DNA from: Mycolicibacter algericus DSM 45454
GTDB taxonomy: Bacteria; Actinomycetota; Actinomycetes; Mycobacteriales; Mycobacteriaceae
Reading direction: 5' to 3'
Length of the DNA stretch: 64,000 nucleotides
Assembly: GCF_002086455.1 (NCBI RefSeq)
Contig: NZ_MVHC01000002.1
Location: 124,001 to 188,000 of the forward strand
Below the pieces are notes generated by a model, which was given only the letters and a program-made list of their open reading frames with translations, had not been told where the DNA came from and ran no database searches. Both the position numbers and the translations under genes were made by a program. Numbering within the stretch: position 1 is the first letter of the stretch; the number at the start of each line of letters is the position of its first letter. Below are positions 18,657 through 26,567 of the stretch, piece by piece.

Positions 18657-18714
18657 CCGAGATTGCAACCATGCAGGAAACACAGCCGGAAAGCCTGCGT
18701 GAGTGCAATCTCGC
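18657..18714. repeat. Palindrome P2 (58 bp), 5' side of the first DUF559 gene
   Basis: CGAGATTGCA (18658-18667) pairs with TGCAATCTCG (18704-18713), with inner GCAGG/CCTGC at 18673-18677 and 18694-18698. It is a direct repeat of P1: both read CCGAGATTGCAACC, one variable base, then TGCAGGAAA, and both end CCTGCGTGAGTGCAATCTCG. Only the loop differs. The two copies lie 942 bp apart and enclose the DUF559 gene. Confidence 0.85.
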
Positions 18715-18756
18715 GGTGGGAAGCAGGCAGGAAGCGGGTGGCGGGAGGCGGAAGAC

Positions 18757-19578
18757 TCACCCCGCGGTTGTCAGCACCGTCAGCTCGAGGGCCAGCGACG
18801 CACCGCACGTCAGGGTGACCAGTGCCAGCGCCACCGCATCGGCCAGCTTCGGCCGCGCCGGCGATGCCGAGATCTGGCCGATGCCACCGCGAGCGGTGAT
18901 CGCATCGCCCATCTCGTCTGCCCGGCGCAGCGTGACGGTGATGGCCGCGGTGATCAGGTCGATCGCCTCACGGGCCCAGCGGCGCCGACGTTCCCGGCGG
19001 GTCCGCGGCCGCGTCTTGGGACGCAGCCCACGCGCGGCGTAGAGCACCCGGAACTCATCGATGAGCATCGGGAAGGCACGCAGCGCCAACGCCAGCGCAA
19101 CGGCCCACTCGTCGACCGGAATGCGCAGCAGCCGCAATGGCCGGCCGAGTGTGGCTACCGCGGGCGCGATTTCGGCGACGTTGGTGGTCCACGACACCAT
19201 CGCGCCCAAGCCCAGCAGCACGATCGACAGCGCGGTGATCCGCAGGAAATTCAACAGTCCGCCCAGACCGGCCGGTTCGCCGCCGGCCATGGCGGCGGTT
19301 GCACCGCCGACCACCAGCAACACCCACAGCCAGCGCGGCACCGACGGCAGGGCGCCTCGCGGTATGCGGGCAACCCGGGCCGCGGTGAACACCAACAGGC
19401 CCACCGCACCGATCGTCACCCAGCCCGGATAGAAGGTCAGCAGTACCGAGATGCCGAAGACGACGAGCAGTTTGGTTCCCGCCCACAACCGGTGCACGAC
19501 GGAGCTGCCGGGCACCGGGCGCAGCAGCACCACCGGGCGTGGGTTTCGGCGTGGGTTTCGGCGTGCCTCCCCGGTCAT
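18757..19578 (-). CDS. ECF transporter transmembrane component EcfT
   Basis: 273 residues with four to five hydrophobic segments, followed by the conserved cytoplasmic region with ARG motifs ([10 protein letters not shown] and AITARGGIG) that couple EcfT to its ATPases. M. tuberculosis Rv2325c is the positional match. In energy-coupling factor transporters EcfT scaffolds the substrate-binding S component on two ATPases. Here the S-like part and both ATPases are fused in the upstream gene, with which the ATG at 19578 overlaps by 4 bp. The substrate (a vitamin or metal) cannot be told from sequence. The GTG or ATG further upstream at 19638 lies within the ATPase gene and is rejected. Confidence 0.9.
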   Translation of the reverse strand: MTGEARRNPRRNPRPVVLLRPVPGSSVVHRLWAGTKLLVVFGISVLLTFYPGWVTIGAVGLLVFTAARVARIPRGALPSVPRWLWVLLVVGGATAAMAGGEPAGLGGLLNFLRITALSIVLLGLGAMVSWTTNVAEIAPAVATLGRPLRLLRIPVDEWAVALALALRAFPMLIDEFRVLYAARGLRPKTRPRTRRERRRRWAREAIDLITAAITVTLRRADEMGDAITARGGIGQISASPARPKLADAVALALVTLTCGASLALELTVLTTAG

Positions 19579-21626
19579 GCCGCACCCGCCGGTGCCGGCA
19601 CCAGCACACCGTCTTGCAGGTGCAGGGTCCTGGGACACAGTTCGCCCAGCCCGGCGAAGTCATGCGAGATGACCACCACGGTCAGGCCGGTCTCGCGCCG
19701 CAGGCCCTCCAGCAGCCGCAGCAGCCCCAGCCGGCTGGTGGCGTCCAGGCCGGCGAGCGGTTCGTCGAGGATTAGGGCCCGCGGCGAGCGGGCCAACAGG
19801 CCCGCCAGCACCAGTCGGCGCATCTGACCGCCACTGAGTTGGTCGATGCGCCGGCCGGCCAGCGCCGCGTCCAAACCGACGGCCGCCAGCGCGGCGCTGA
19901 CACGGGCGTGGTCGTGCGGTGAGAAGCCGGCGGCCGACGCCACCTCCAGGCCCACGTGGCTGCGCATCAGCTGCAGCCGGGCCGCCTGGAACGACAGCGC
20001 CACCGCCCCCACCTGTTCGTCGGCCGGTCGCCCGCCGAGCAGGCAGCGGCCGGTGGTGGGCGTGGTCAGGCCGGCCATGACCCAGGCCAACGTCGACTTG
20101 CCGGAGCCGTTGCCGCCGTGGATCAGCAGGCCGTCGCCGTCGTCGACGGTGAAACTGATGTCACGCAGCGCGGTCTTGGCCCATGGGGTGCCGCTGCCGT
20201 ATTCGTGTCCGACACCGGCCAGTTCGAGCACCGGGCGGCCACTGCGCCCGGCGATGGCGCCACCGGACGCCGCGACAGGAACCTCGGCCGTCTCCACCAT
20301 GGCGGTGTTGTCGCGCGAGCCGGATAGATCGATGACCCGGTCGGCGCTGCCGACCTCATCGTTGTAGTGGGTGATGTGCACCAGGGACGTGCAGCGCCGT
20401 TCGGAAGAGCCCGCCAGCCCCGAGAGCACCCCCAGCAGGACTTCACGCCCCTTCGGGTCGACCATGCTGGTGACCTCGTCGGCGATCAGCAGTGCCGGTT
20501 CGCGGGCCAGGGCCGCGGCCACCGCCAGGCGCTGCAGCTCACCGCCGGACAACCCGCCGGTGTCGCGCTCGGCGAAACCGCTCAGACCGACCTCGCCGAG
20601 GAGCCGGTCGATATCGGTGGTGGCCCCCGCGGGCAGGCCCCACACCACGTCGTCGGCGACCCGGGTGCCCAGCACCTGGCTCTCGGGATGCTGCATCACG
20701 ACTGCGGTGCCGCCGGGCGCGCCCAGCCCGACCGCTCCGGGGCGCTCAACGGTGCCTGCGGTGGGAGCACGCCCGGCCAGCAGCAGCATCAGGGTGGTCT
20801 TGCCCGAGCCGTTGGCCCCGGTGACCGCGACGTGTTCGCCCGCTTGGACTTCCAGGCTCACCGGCCCCAGGGCGTCGTGGCTGGTCTGCGGATAGCGGAA
20901 GCGCACCTGATTCAGCCGCACCGGGACCGGCGCTACCGGCCCACTCTCGGCCGGCAGGTCCAATTTGTGCACGTCGGGAACGCCGCGCAGCCGGTCGAGC
21001 ACCCGCGACAGCGCCCACCAGCCGAGCAGCGAGACGATCATCACGCTGATCGTCGACTGCACCAGCAACAGCCACTGCCAGTAACGCAGCACCACGCCGA
21101 GCAGGCCGGTGAGGTCCGCCGCGGCCCGCTGGAATTCCGGCAGCGGGACCTTGTCCATCGCGGCGGCGACGCCGTGCACATTGGCGGTGATCGCATCGAA
21201 GATCAGGTGGCGCAGCCGCGACAGGACGGTCAACGCCGCCACGGCGGCGGCTCCGAAGATTCCGCCGGCCACCGCCGAGGCCACGACCACGGTCGGCAGG
21301 CCGCGGCGGTGACGCTTGATGACGCCGGTCAACCCGCCGATGTAGGCACAGTTCACCACCGTCATGAAGCCGCCCATCCCCGCGATCAGGAACGCGATGG
21401 TTGCGGCGGCCACCGTGGCGGCGGTCAACACCCGAAACCGGTGGCGGTAGGCCAGCAGGCCCATCGGCACCGTCCCGAGCAGCGCCAATCCACCGGCAAA
21501 GGGCACGACGACCGCGATGATCGCCGTCGCTGCGCACAGCGCCGCCATCACCGCGGCCTGCGCGATCTCGACGGGTCGCATCGACCGCGCCCGAATTCGG
21601 CTACCACCCTGGCCGGTCTTCGTCAC
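19575..21626 (-). CDS. ECF transporter fusion: membrane S-like domain plus two ATP-binding cassettes
   Basis: About 683 residues. The N-terminal ~220 residues hold about six hydrophobic segments, resembling an ECF S component. The first ATPase follows, with Walker [10 protein letters not shown], signature [12 protein letters not shown] and Walker B ALLIADE. The second has [22 protein letters not shown] and ALILDEP. This S-A-A arrangement matches M. tuberculosis Rv2326c. With EcfT downstream (4-bp overlap) it forms a complete micronutrient importer. I chose GTG 21626 (VTKTGQGG) because it stops short of the divergent marR gene; ATG 21581 (MRPVEIAQ) is the alternative. Substrate unknown. Confidence 0.9.
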   Translation of the reverse strand: MTKTGQGGSRIRARSMRPVEIAQAAVMAALCAATAIIAVVVPFAGGLALLGTVPMGLLAYRHRFRVLTAATVAAATIAFLIAGMGGFMTVVNCAYIGGLTGVIKRHRRGLPTVVVASAVAGGIFGAAAVAALTVLSRLRHLIFDAITANVHGVAAAMDKVPLPEFQRAAADLTGLLGVVLRYWQWLLLVQSTISVMIVSLLGWWALSRVLDRLRGVPDVHKLDLPAESGPVAPVPVRLNQVRFRYPQTSHDALGPVSLEVQAGEHVAVTGANGSGKTTLMLLLAGRAPTAGTVERPGAVGLGAPGGTAVVMQHPESQVLGTRVADDVVWGLPAGATTDIDRLLGEVGLSGFAERDTGGLSGGELQRLAVAAALAREPALLIADEVTSMVDPKGREVLLGVLSGLAGSSERRCTSLVHITHYNDEVGSADRVIDLSGSRDNTAMVETAEVPVAASGGAIAGRSGRPVLELAGVGHEYGSGTPWAKTALRDISFTVDDGDGLLIHGGNGSGKSTLAWVMAGLTTPTTGRCLLGGRPADEQVGAVALSFQAARLQLMRSHVGLEVASAAGFSPHDHARVSAALAAVGLDAALAGRRIDQLSGGQMRRLVLAGLLARSPRALILDEPLAGLDATSRLGLLRLLEGLRRETGLTVVVISHDFAGLGELCPRTLHLQDGVLVPAPAGAA

Positions 21627-21705
21627 CCGTCGATTCTGCCAGCCGCTCCGGCAGCCGCCCGATACGCGGCCGGCCGAGATGATCCACTTCTGTCCACTCT
21701 TGTGC

Positions 21706-21717
21706 CATACTCGCGCG
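21706..21717 (+). promoter_or_regulatory. -10-like hexamer placing a leaderless start at the marR-type gene
   Basis: CATACT at 21706-21711 ends 6 bases before the ATG at 21718. That is the spacing expected if transcription begins at the start codon, a common arrangement in mycobacteria. There is no Shine-Dalgarno sequence in front of the ATG. No convincing -35 was found. Confidence 0.35.
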
Positions 21718-22167
21718 ATGGCAGCCCCCGCCCATATCAGCCTGGGAGCCGACCTGCTCAGCGTCGTCGCCCGCCTCAACCGCGTGGCCACCCAGCGGGT
21801 CGCCCTGCCGATTCCCGGCGCCCAAGCCCGGCTGCTGTCCACCATCGAGGATCTGGACGAGGCCCGTATCTCCGAGTTGGCCGCGGTCGACCACTGCTCT
21901 CAGCCGACGATGACCACCCAGGTGCGGCGACTCGAGGACGCCGGGCTGACCACCCGCACCCCGGATCCGCAGGACGCCCGCGCCGTGCTGATCGGGATCA
22001 CCGAAAAAGGCGTGCAGACCCTGGACCAGGTTCGCCGCGACCGGGCCGCGGCGATCGACCCGGAGTTGGACCGGCTGTCCGCGGAAGACCGCCGGACGCT
22101 CGCCGAGGCCGTCGAGGTGCTACGGCGTTTCCTGGCCGAGACCGCTCCGAGCAGACCGGGGCGTTAA
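21718..22167 (+). CDS. MarR-family transcriptional regulator
   Basis: 149 residues with a winged-helix domain: the recognition helix region [18 protein letters not shown] is followed by a wing [19 protein letters not shown], typical of MarR. M. tuberculosis Rv2327 is the positional equivalent. It is divergent from the ECF fusion gene (92 bp between starts with the chosen GTG), so it is a plausible regulator of that transporter or of itself. The ligand is unknown. The ATG at 21718 is supported by the -10-like element just upstream; a longer frame starting at 21517 is antisense to the transporter and is rejected. Confidence 0.93.
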   Translation: MAAPAHISLGADLLSVVARLNRVATQRVALPIPGAQARLLSTIEDLDEARISELAAVDHCSQPTMTTQVRRLEDAGLTTRTPDPQDARAVLIGITEKGVQTLDQVRRDRAAAIDPELDRLSAEDRRTLAEAVEVLRRFLAETAPSRPGR

Positions 22168-22294
22168 CAGCCGGTTCACCTGAGATGTTCCAGCCTGGGC
22201 GGTTTGTCGAATATGCTCACTGCGACATCAACCCGACGCGAGCCCAGGCGTGCTGCGGCCCGTGCGGTTCCCGCGCGGGGCTGGCGGTCTTCGG

Positions 22295-22301
22295 GGGAAG
22301 G
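22295..22301 (+). promoter_or_regulatory. Shine-Dalgarno that fixes the GTG start of the c-di-GMP enzyme
   Basis: GGAAGGA sits 5 bases before GTG 22307. It makes that GTG a better start than the ATG at 22250, whose added residues are not conserved-looking. Confidence 0.6.
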
Positions 22302-22306
22302 ACATC

Positions 22307-24160
22307 GTGGCGGATAGATTGGCGCTGGTCACTTCGATCGCCGCCCAGCTGATGGCCACCACACCGGCCACGGCGCCCGCCGTCAGCGAGCGGGTACTGC
22401 AGACGCTGGTGGAACAGCTCAACGTCGATGCCGGATTCCTGCGCCACAACGACCACGAGATCCGGGCGTCCAAGCTGGTGGCGGAGTGGCCGCCGCGTAC
22501 CGATCCGCCCGACCCGGATCCGCTGGCGGTCGTCTCGTTCACCACCGCCGATCCGGTCTTCACCACCTGCGCGCACGGCAAGCGGGTGGCGGTCATCCGG
22601 CCAGAACCGTCGGAGTCGGGCTATGTGCGCCAGCTGGCGATCGATCATGCGATCGAATCACTGTCGGTGGCGACCGCACCGCTGATCTCGGGGCCGGTGA
22701 CCACCGGCATGCTCGGCCTGGTCAAGTTCCGCCGGCCAAAGTGGCGGCCGGAAGAACTCAACACGATCGAAGCGATCGCGTCGCTGTTCGCGCAGTTGCA
22801 GGCCCGGGTGGTCGCCGAGGAGCGGCTGCGCTACCTGGCCGACCACGACGACCTGACGGGGCTGCACAACCGGCGCGCGCTCGTCGCTCATCTCTCGGAC
22901 CGGCTGGTCGCGGGAAATCCCGGGCCGGTCGGCGTCTTCTATATCGACCTGGACCGGCTCAAGCCGATCAACGACTATCTCGGGCACGCCGCCGGCGACT
23001 GGTTCATCCAGGACTTCGCCCGGCGGCTCCGAGCATATGCCGGGAACCGCACAATGACGGCCCGGATCGGCGGTGACGAGTTCGTCGTCATCCCGGACTG
23101 GCCCATGTCGATGGCCAGCGCGGAGACCTTCGCCGATCGGCTGCAGGGTGCACTGCGCGACAAGGTGGAGATCCAGGGCCATACCGTGACCAGCACGGTC
23201 AGTGTGGGCGTTACCGTGGGGCTGCCGGGCGAGGACACCAGCGCGGGCCTGTTGCATCGCGCCGACGAGGCGGTGCTGGCCGCCAAACGCGGTGGTGGTA
23301 ACCAGACCGTCAGCTCCACCGATGACATGTCGCTGAAGAGCTTGTTCCGCAAGGACATCGAGCTGCACCTGCAGGGCAAAATCGACGACGAGTCCCTGTT
23401 GCTGTACTACCAGCCCGAGGTCGACTTGTGGAGCGGGGCGATCGTGGCGGTCGAGGCGCTGGTGCGCTGGCGGCATCCGACCCGCGGGTTGTTGCTGCCC
23501 GGCTCGTTCATCAGCATCGCCGAATCCGCCAACCTGGCCGACGACCTGGGCCGGTGGGTGATGCGCAGTGCGTGCGCGGAATTCAGCTCGTGGCAGGCCA
23601 ACGGCGTCCGGACCAACGCCACCTTGCGCGTTAACGTCTCCCCGGTGCAGCTGGCCGCTCGAGGATTCGTTCAGAACGTGGTGGACACCGTCGAGGAGTT
23701 CGGCCTGCGGCCGGGGTCGTTGTGCCTGGAGATCACCGAGCGCGCGGTGGTGCAAAACATCGAGACCACCCGGCGCACCCTGGCCGAGCTGCGCGAGGCC
23801 GGAGTGCAGATCGCCATCGACGACTTCGGCACCGGCTACGCCGTGCTGTCGCACCTGAAGGATCTGCCGGTCGACACGCTGAAAATCGATACCGTATTCG
23901 TGCGGGAATTGGGCGTCAACGCGGGCGATCTGGCGATCGTGCGGGCGATCATCGCCCTCGCCGAGGCGTTCGGACTGCAAGTGGTCGCCGAGGGCGTGGA
24001 GACGTCAGCTGCCGCGCTCACCTTGATGCGTCACGGATGCCACCGCGCGCAGGGGTTCCTGTTCTCGCGCCCGGTGCCCGGCGCCGCAGCGGAATCAATG
24101 CTGGCGTCGCGCTGGATGGCCATGCCTTTCCTGGCCGACAGCCAGGCTTTGGTGATCTGA
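22307..24160 (+). CDS. GAF-GGDEF-EAL bifunctional cyclic-di-GMP synthase/phosphodiesterase
   Basis: 617 residues. A GAF-like sensor domain (about 20-150) precedes a GGDEF diguanylate cyclase domain with the intact motif RIGGDEF (about residue 253) and an EAL phosphodiesterase domain with VEALVRW (about residue 382) and the metal and loop residues of IDDFGTGYAVLSHL. The architecture is that of M. tuberculosis Rv1354c and M. smegmatis DcpA, in which both activities exist. Both motifs being canonical, this protein can plausibly make and break c-di-GMP. It is cytosolic. The start is GTG 22307, with a strong Shine-Dalgarno. A small PAS-domain gene follows on the same strand after 379 bp. Confidence 0.93.
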   Translation: MADRLALVTSIAAQLMATTPATAPAVSERVLQTLVEQLNVDAGFLRHNDHEIRASKLVAEWPPRTDPPDPDPLAVVSFTTADPVFTTCAHGKRVAVIRPEPSESGYVRQLAIDHAIESLSVATAPLISGPVTTGMLGLVKFRRPKWRPEELNTIEAIASLFAQLQARVVAEERLRYLADHDDLTGLHNRRALVAHLSDRLVAGNPGPVGVFYIDLDRLKPINDYLGHAAGDWFIQDFARRLRAYAGNRTMTARIGGDEFVVIPDWPMSMASAETFADRLQGALRDKVEIQGHTVTSTVSVGVTVGLPGEDTSAGLLHRADEAVLAAKRGGGNQTVSSTDDMSLKSLFRKDIELHLQGKIDDESLLLYYQPEVDLWSGAIVAVEALVRWRHPTRGLLLPGSFISIAESANLADDLGRWVMRSACAEFSSWQANGVRTNATLRVNVSPVQLAARGFVQNVVDTVEEFGLRPGSLCLEITERAVVQNIETTRRTLAELREAGVQIAIDDFGTGYAVLSHLKDLPVDTLKIDTVFVRELGVNAGDLAIVRAIIALAEAFGLQVVAEGVETSAAALTLMRHGCHRAQGFLFSRPVPGAAAESMLASRWMAMPFLADSQALVI

Positions 24161-24539
24161 AAAGAACAACGCCCGGTAGAAAGCGGCACACAACCGCACC
24201 CCCGGCTGCCGGCCGGCGAGCTCTGCAGCCGGTGCGGTGCACCAGCGCGTCTCGGCGTACGGCGGCAATCGGCGGTGCGGACCCCTCGAGGTGCCCCGGG
24301 CGAAGCTGTGGGAGGAACTCACCGGCGCCGGCCACGGCGCGCGCTGTTGCGCACCCCCGCCTTGCAAACCAGTCCCTCGCATAAATGGAGATAGTACATA
24401 CCTTTCGTATGATGTTCAACTATCACAAGACCGGTCGTTAGGGCTTGTGTGACTGCTGTGCGTCGACGGCGCACTCCCGGCCTCGCCGGGACCGGAAAGG
24501 ATGCCCGCGGGCAGGACCCCGCCCGTCATAATCAGATGC
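24161..24539. other. 379-bp intergenic region between the c-di-GMP enzyme and the PAS gene
   Basis: No convincing gene. The region shifts from GC-rich to an AT-rich patch at 24375-24425 that contains a short inverted repeat, CATAC (24397-24401) and GTATG (24407-24411), a possible regulator site. The downstream end carries CATAAT as a probable -10 for the PAS gene. The small reading frames on both strands have no recognisable features. Confidence 0.5.
24527..24539 (+). promoter_or_regulatory. -10 hexamer of a probable leaderless PAS gene transcript
   Basis: CATAAT (24527-24532) lies 7 bases before ATG 24540 and differs from TATAAT at one position. The spacing would start the mRNA at the A of the ATG. 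This supports 24540 over the upstream ATG at 24501, whose purine-rich GGAAAGG touches the codon directly. Confidence 0.45.
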
Positions 24540-24944
24540 ATGGAGCGACGGCGAAACGCGCAAACCCCCCAGACCCCGATGGAGACGCTGCGGCAGTTGC
24601 CGGCCCTGGTCGCGCTCGAGCGGATACCGGTGCCCGTGCTCGCGATCGCCGACGACGGCACCATCTTGTTCGCCAACACCGGCTTCGCCGGCATGCTCGG
24701 CTACACCCAGGAAGAAGTGCTGGCCCTGGAGTTCCGGCAGATCTTCGGCGAGGTCCCGCCGGCTGAGGAGTCCGCATTGTCGGTAATGCACTCATTGGCC
24801 AATCTGGTTGTCTCCCTGGAACATCGGGACGGTTCAACCGTGCGGGCCTTGATGAGCAAGTCGGCGCTCGAACGTGCCGACGACCGGGTTGCGCTCGCCA
24901 CCTTCCAAGACCTCACCGAGCAACTGTGGACGGACGAGCGCTAG
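24540..24944 (+). CDS. Small single-PAS-domain protein
   Basis: 134 residues, nearly all one PAS domain: PVPVLAIADDGTILFANTGF, GYTQEEVLALEF and a C-terminal strand ALATFQDLTEQ. There is no output domain (kinase, HTH, GGDEF), so it should act by protein contact or as a sensor subunit. It sits downstream of the GAF-GGDEF-EAL gene and 4 bp from the convergent TetR gene. A link to c-di-GMP signalling is an inference from position only. Start 24540 is chosen for the -10 element upstream; 24501 and 24579 are alternatives. Ligand or cofactor unknown. Confidence 0.8.
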   Translation: MERRRNAQTPQTPMETLRQLPALVALERIPVPVLAIADDGTILFANTGFAGMLGYTQEEVLALEFRQIFGEVPPAEESALSVMHSLANLVVSLEHRDGSTVRALMSKSALERADDRVALATFQDLTEQLWTDER

Positions 24945-24948
24945 CGAC

Positions 24949-25626
24949 TCAGTCGACGGCGGCCGAGTCCTCGTCGCCGCCCCCCGGTCCGGGCTCGGCC
25001 TGGTGACGCAGTGCCTCGCGAGCCAGGAATTGCTGAAAGTACGCCAGCGAGTCCGGCGCCACGATCGCGGGCAGCAGCATCTCCCACATCCGGGTCAATC
25101 GGGCGATGCCGTCCTCGCAGCTCGACAGCAGCCACGTCCCGAGCATCGCGCCGGTGATCGGTTCGGCGACCTGAGCGGGATCGAGGCCCTCGCGCAAATC
25201 CCCCTCGGCGATCGCGCGTGCGGTCTGGGCGGCCACCGCCGCCGCCCATTCGTCGGCGACGTCGCCGCCCAGTTCGTTGGATTCCGACAGTGCGAAAACC
25301 AGGTGGCCCGCCGCTCGCGCCTCTTTGTCGACGGCCAGCACCGCGGTGACGGCGAACATGCCGTGGATCATGCCTTCCAAGGCAGGCGACGACGGCTGGC
25401 ACATGTTCCGGAAGGTGCTCAGCATGGTGCTGAATCCACCCTCGATGATGGCCATCACCAGTGATTCCATCGAATCGAAGTGGTGGTACAGGGCGCCTTT
25501 GGTCACTCCCGCGCGCTCGATGATCGCGGTTCGGCCGGCGGCGACGTAGCCCACCTCGCCGAAGACGTCGATGGCTGCGTCGAGCAGCTTCCGTCGGGTC
25601 GCCTCGGATCGAACCTGACGTGCCAT
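24949..25626 (-). CDS. TetR-family regulator (second gene of a tandem pair)
   Basis: 225 residues. The N-terminal TetR DNA-binding domain shows RRKLLDAAIDVFGEVGY and the recognition helix VTKGALYHHFDSMESL. The C-terminal ligand-binding region has no diagnostic motif. It overlaps the upstream TetR gene at 25626, so the two are co-transcribed and perhaps act together or cross-regulate. Targets are unknown: no enzyme or pump gene is in the same operon, and neighbours on both sides point elsewhere. Confidence 0.9.
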   Translation of the reverse strand: MARQVRSEATRRKLLDAAIDVFGEVGYVAAGRTAIIERAGVTKGALYHHFDSMESLVMAIIEGGFSTMLSTFRNMCQPSSPALEGMIHGMFAVTAVLAVDKEARAAGHLVFALSESNELGGDVADEWAAAVAAQTARAIAEGDLREGLDPAQVAEPITGAMLGTWLLSSCEDGIARLTRMWEMLLPAIVAPDSLAYFQQFLAREALRHQAEPGPGGGDEDSAAVD

Positions 25627-26312
25627 CAGCCCGCCCGGTCGTCGGCCACGGTGGGGTTCGCCGACGCGGTCTTGATGGCCAGCGCGGTGCGCCGCCGGAT
25701 GAACTGGAGAAAATAGTCGATGCGGTCGTCCGGCACCATTCCGGGCAGCACGACGATGAAGCCCCGCTCGATCTGCCCCAGGAACTGTTCGGGGTCGTCG
25801 AGATCGCCCGCCTGCCGCAACCCCAGGTACAGTGCCACCAGCATCCGGGCCACATCCTGCGGTTCCCTGCCGACGATGTCCCCTTCGGCGACTGCGCGTT
25901 CGGTCACCACACTCAGCGCTTGGACCGCGTTGTTGAGCACCGTGGTCTGCAGTCCCTCGCCACGACCGACAACCGGAAGCAGATGCAGCACCGCGCGCGC
26001 GGTGTCGCGACAGCTGTCTTCGACCGCCATCAGATAGCCGACGTCGATCAGGGTTTCCAGGCCGGAAAGCTTCCGGTCGACCAGCGACTGTACCGCCGCT
26101 CCGGCCCTGGCGAGTTGTTCGTCGATGACGGCAAGTGCGAGAGCATGCTTGGAGCGGAAATGGAAATACATTGCGCCCTTGGTCAATTCCGCTTCCGCGA
26201 GGATATCGTCAAGGCCGACGTCGTGATAGGGCCGCTGGGCGAACTGGTGCGCAGCGGCGCGGATGATCTGCTGACGCGTCGCATCGGCGCGCCGGTCGGT
26301 GGAGTCAGCCAA
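25626..26312 (-). CDS. TetR-family regulator, ScbR/gamma-butyrolactone-receptor-like
   Basis: 228 residues. TetR domain with RQQIIRAAAHQFAQRPYHDV and LTKGAMYFHFRSKHALALAV, a pattern close to ScbR/ArpA-type receptors of Streptomyces. That resemblance is in the DNA-binding part, so a butyrolactone ligand is only a possibility. It is the first gene of a two-TetR operon, with the second gene's start overlapping its stop. The ATG at 26312 gives MADSTDRRADATRQQII. The AT-rich region upstream (26360-26480) should hold the promoter. Confidence 0.9.
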   Translation of the reverse strand: MADSTDRRADATRQQIIRAAAHQFAQRPYHDVGLDDILAEAELTKGAMYFHFRSKHALALAVIDEQLARAGAAVQSLVDRKLSGLETLIDVGYLMAVEDSCRDTARAVLHLLPVVGRGEGLQTTVLNNAVQALSVVTERAVAEGDIVGREPQDVARMLVALYLGLRQAGDLDDPEQFLGQIERGFIVVLPGMVPDDRIDYFLQFIRRRTALAIKTASANPTVADDRAG

Positions 26313-26567
26313 CGCGCGATCTCAGCCTCGTCACTGACCGGCAGTCGTACCGCATTGCGCTAACGCTATCAGGGCACTGTGCAAATTAAACCTTTTCGAT
26401 ACCCGCAATCGCCAATAACGACAGCCGGCATTCGGAAAATATCAATTAGCGGCTGTCGGGTTATATTTAGTCTCCCAGGTGGCCGGCCTGCCCCCCGATG
26501 ATAGTGCCCGTCCGAGCGGGCGGTGTCCGGCCCGGGTTGTTCCTCGCCGGCGCGTCACCGCATCGAC
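26313..26567. other. AT-rich intergenic region between the TetR pair and the phytase-like gene
   Basis: 255 bp without a gene. From about 26375 to 26480 the composition is clearly richer in A/T than the surroundings, as expected for the tetR promoter. It contains the 9-bp inverted repeat described at 26419-26458 and, near 26508, a small GCCCG/CGGGC stem that could end the phytase-like gene's transcript. Confidence 0.5.
26419..26458. repeat. 9-bp inverted repeat with AT-rich loop
   Basis: CGACAGCCG (26419-26427) and CGGCTGTCG (26450-26458) are perfectly complementary around a 22-nt AT-rich loop, with TTATATTT following on the plus strand. It may be a terminator for the phytase-like gene or an operator for the TetR pair. 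The wide spacing favours a stem-loop over a single dimer site. Confidence 0.45.

Noticed and set aside
17698..18756. IS200/IS605 transposon
   Set aside because: The hairpin-gene-hairpin layout is similar, but the protein has no HUH/Tyr transposase motif; it has an AbiEi-like and DUF559 pattern instead.
20367..22352. 661-residue plus-strand frame opposite the ECF fusion gene and over marR
   Set aside because: Its residues are Arg/Gly/His/Pro-rich with no domain; the minus strand encodes two clear ATPase cassettes and the plus strand another frame with a true MarR protein.
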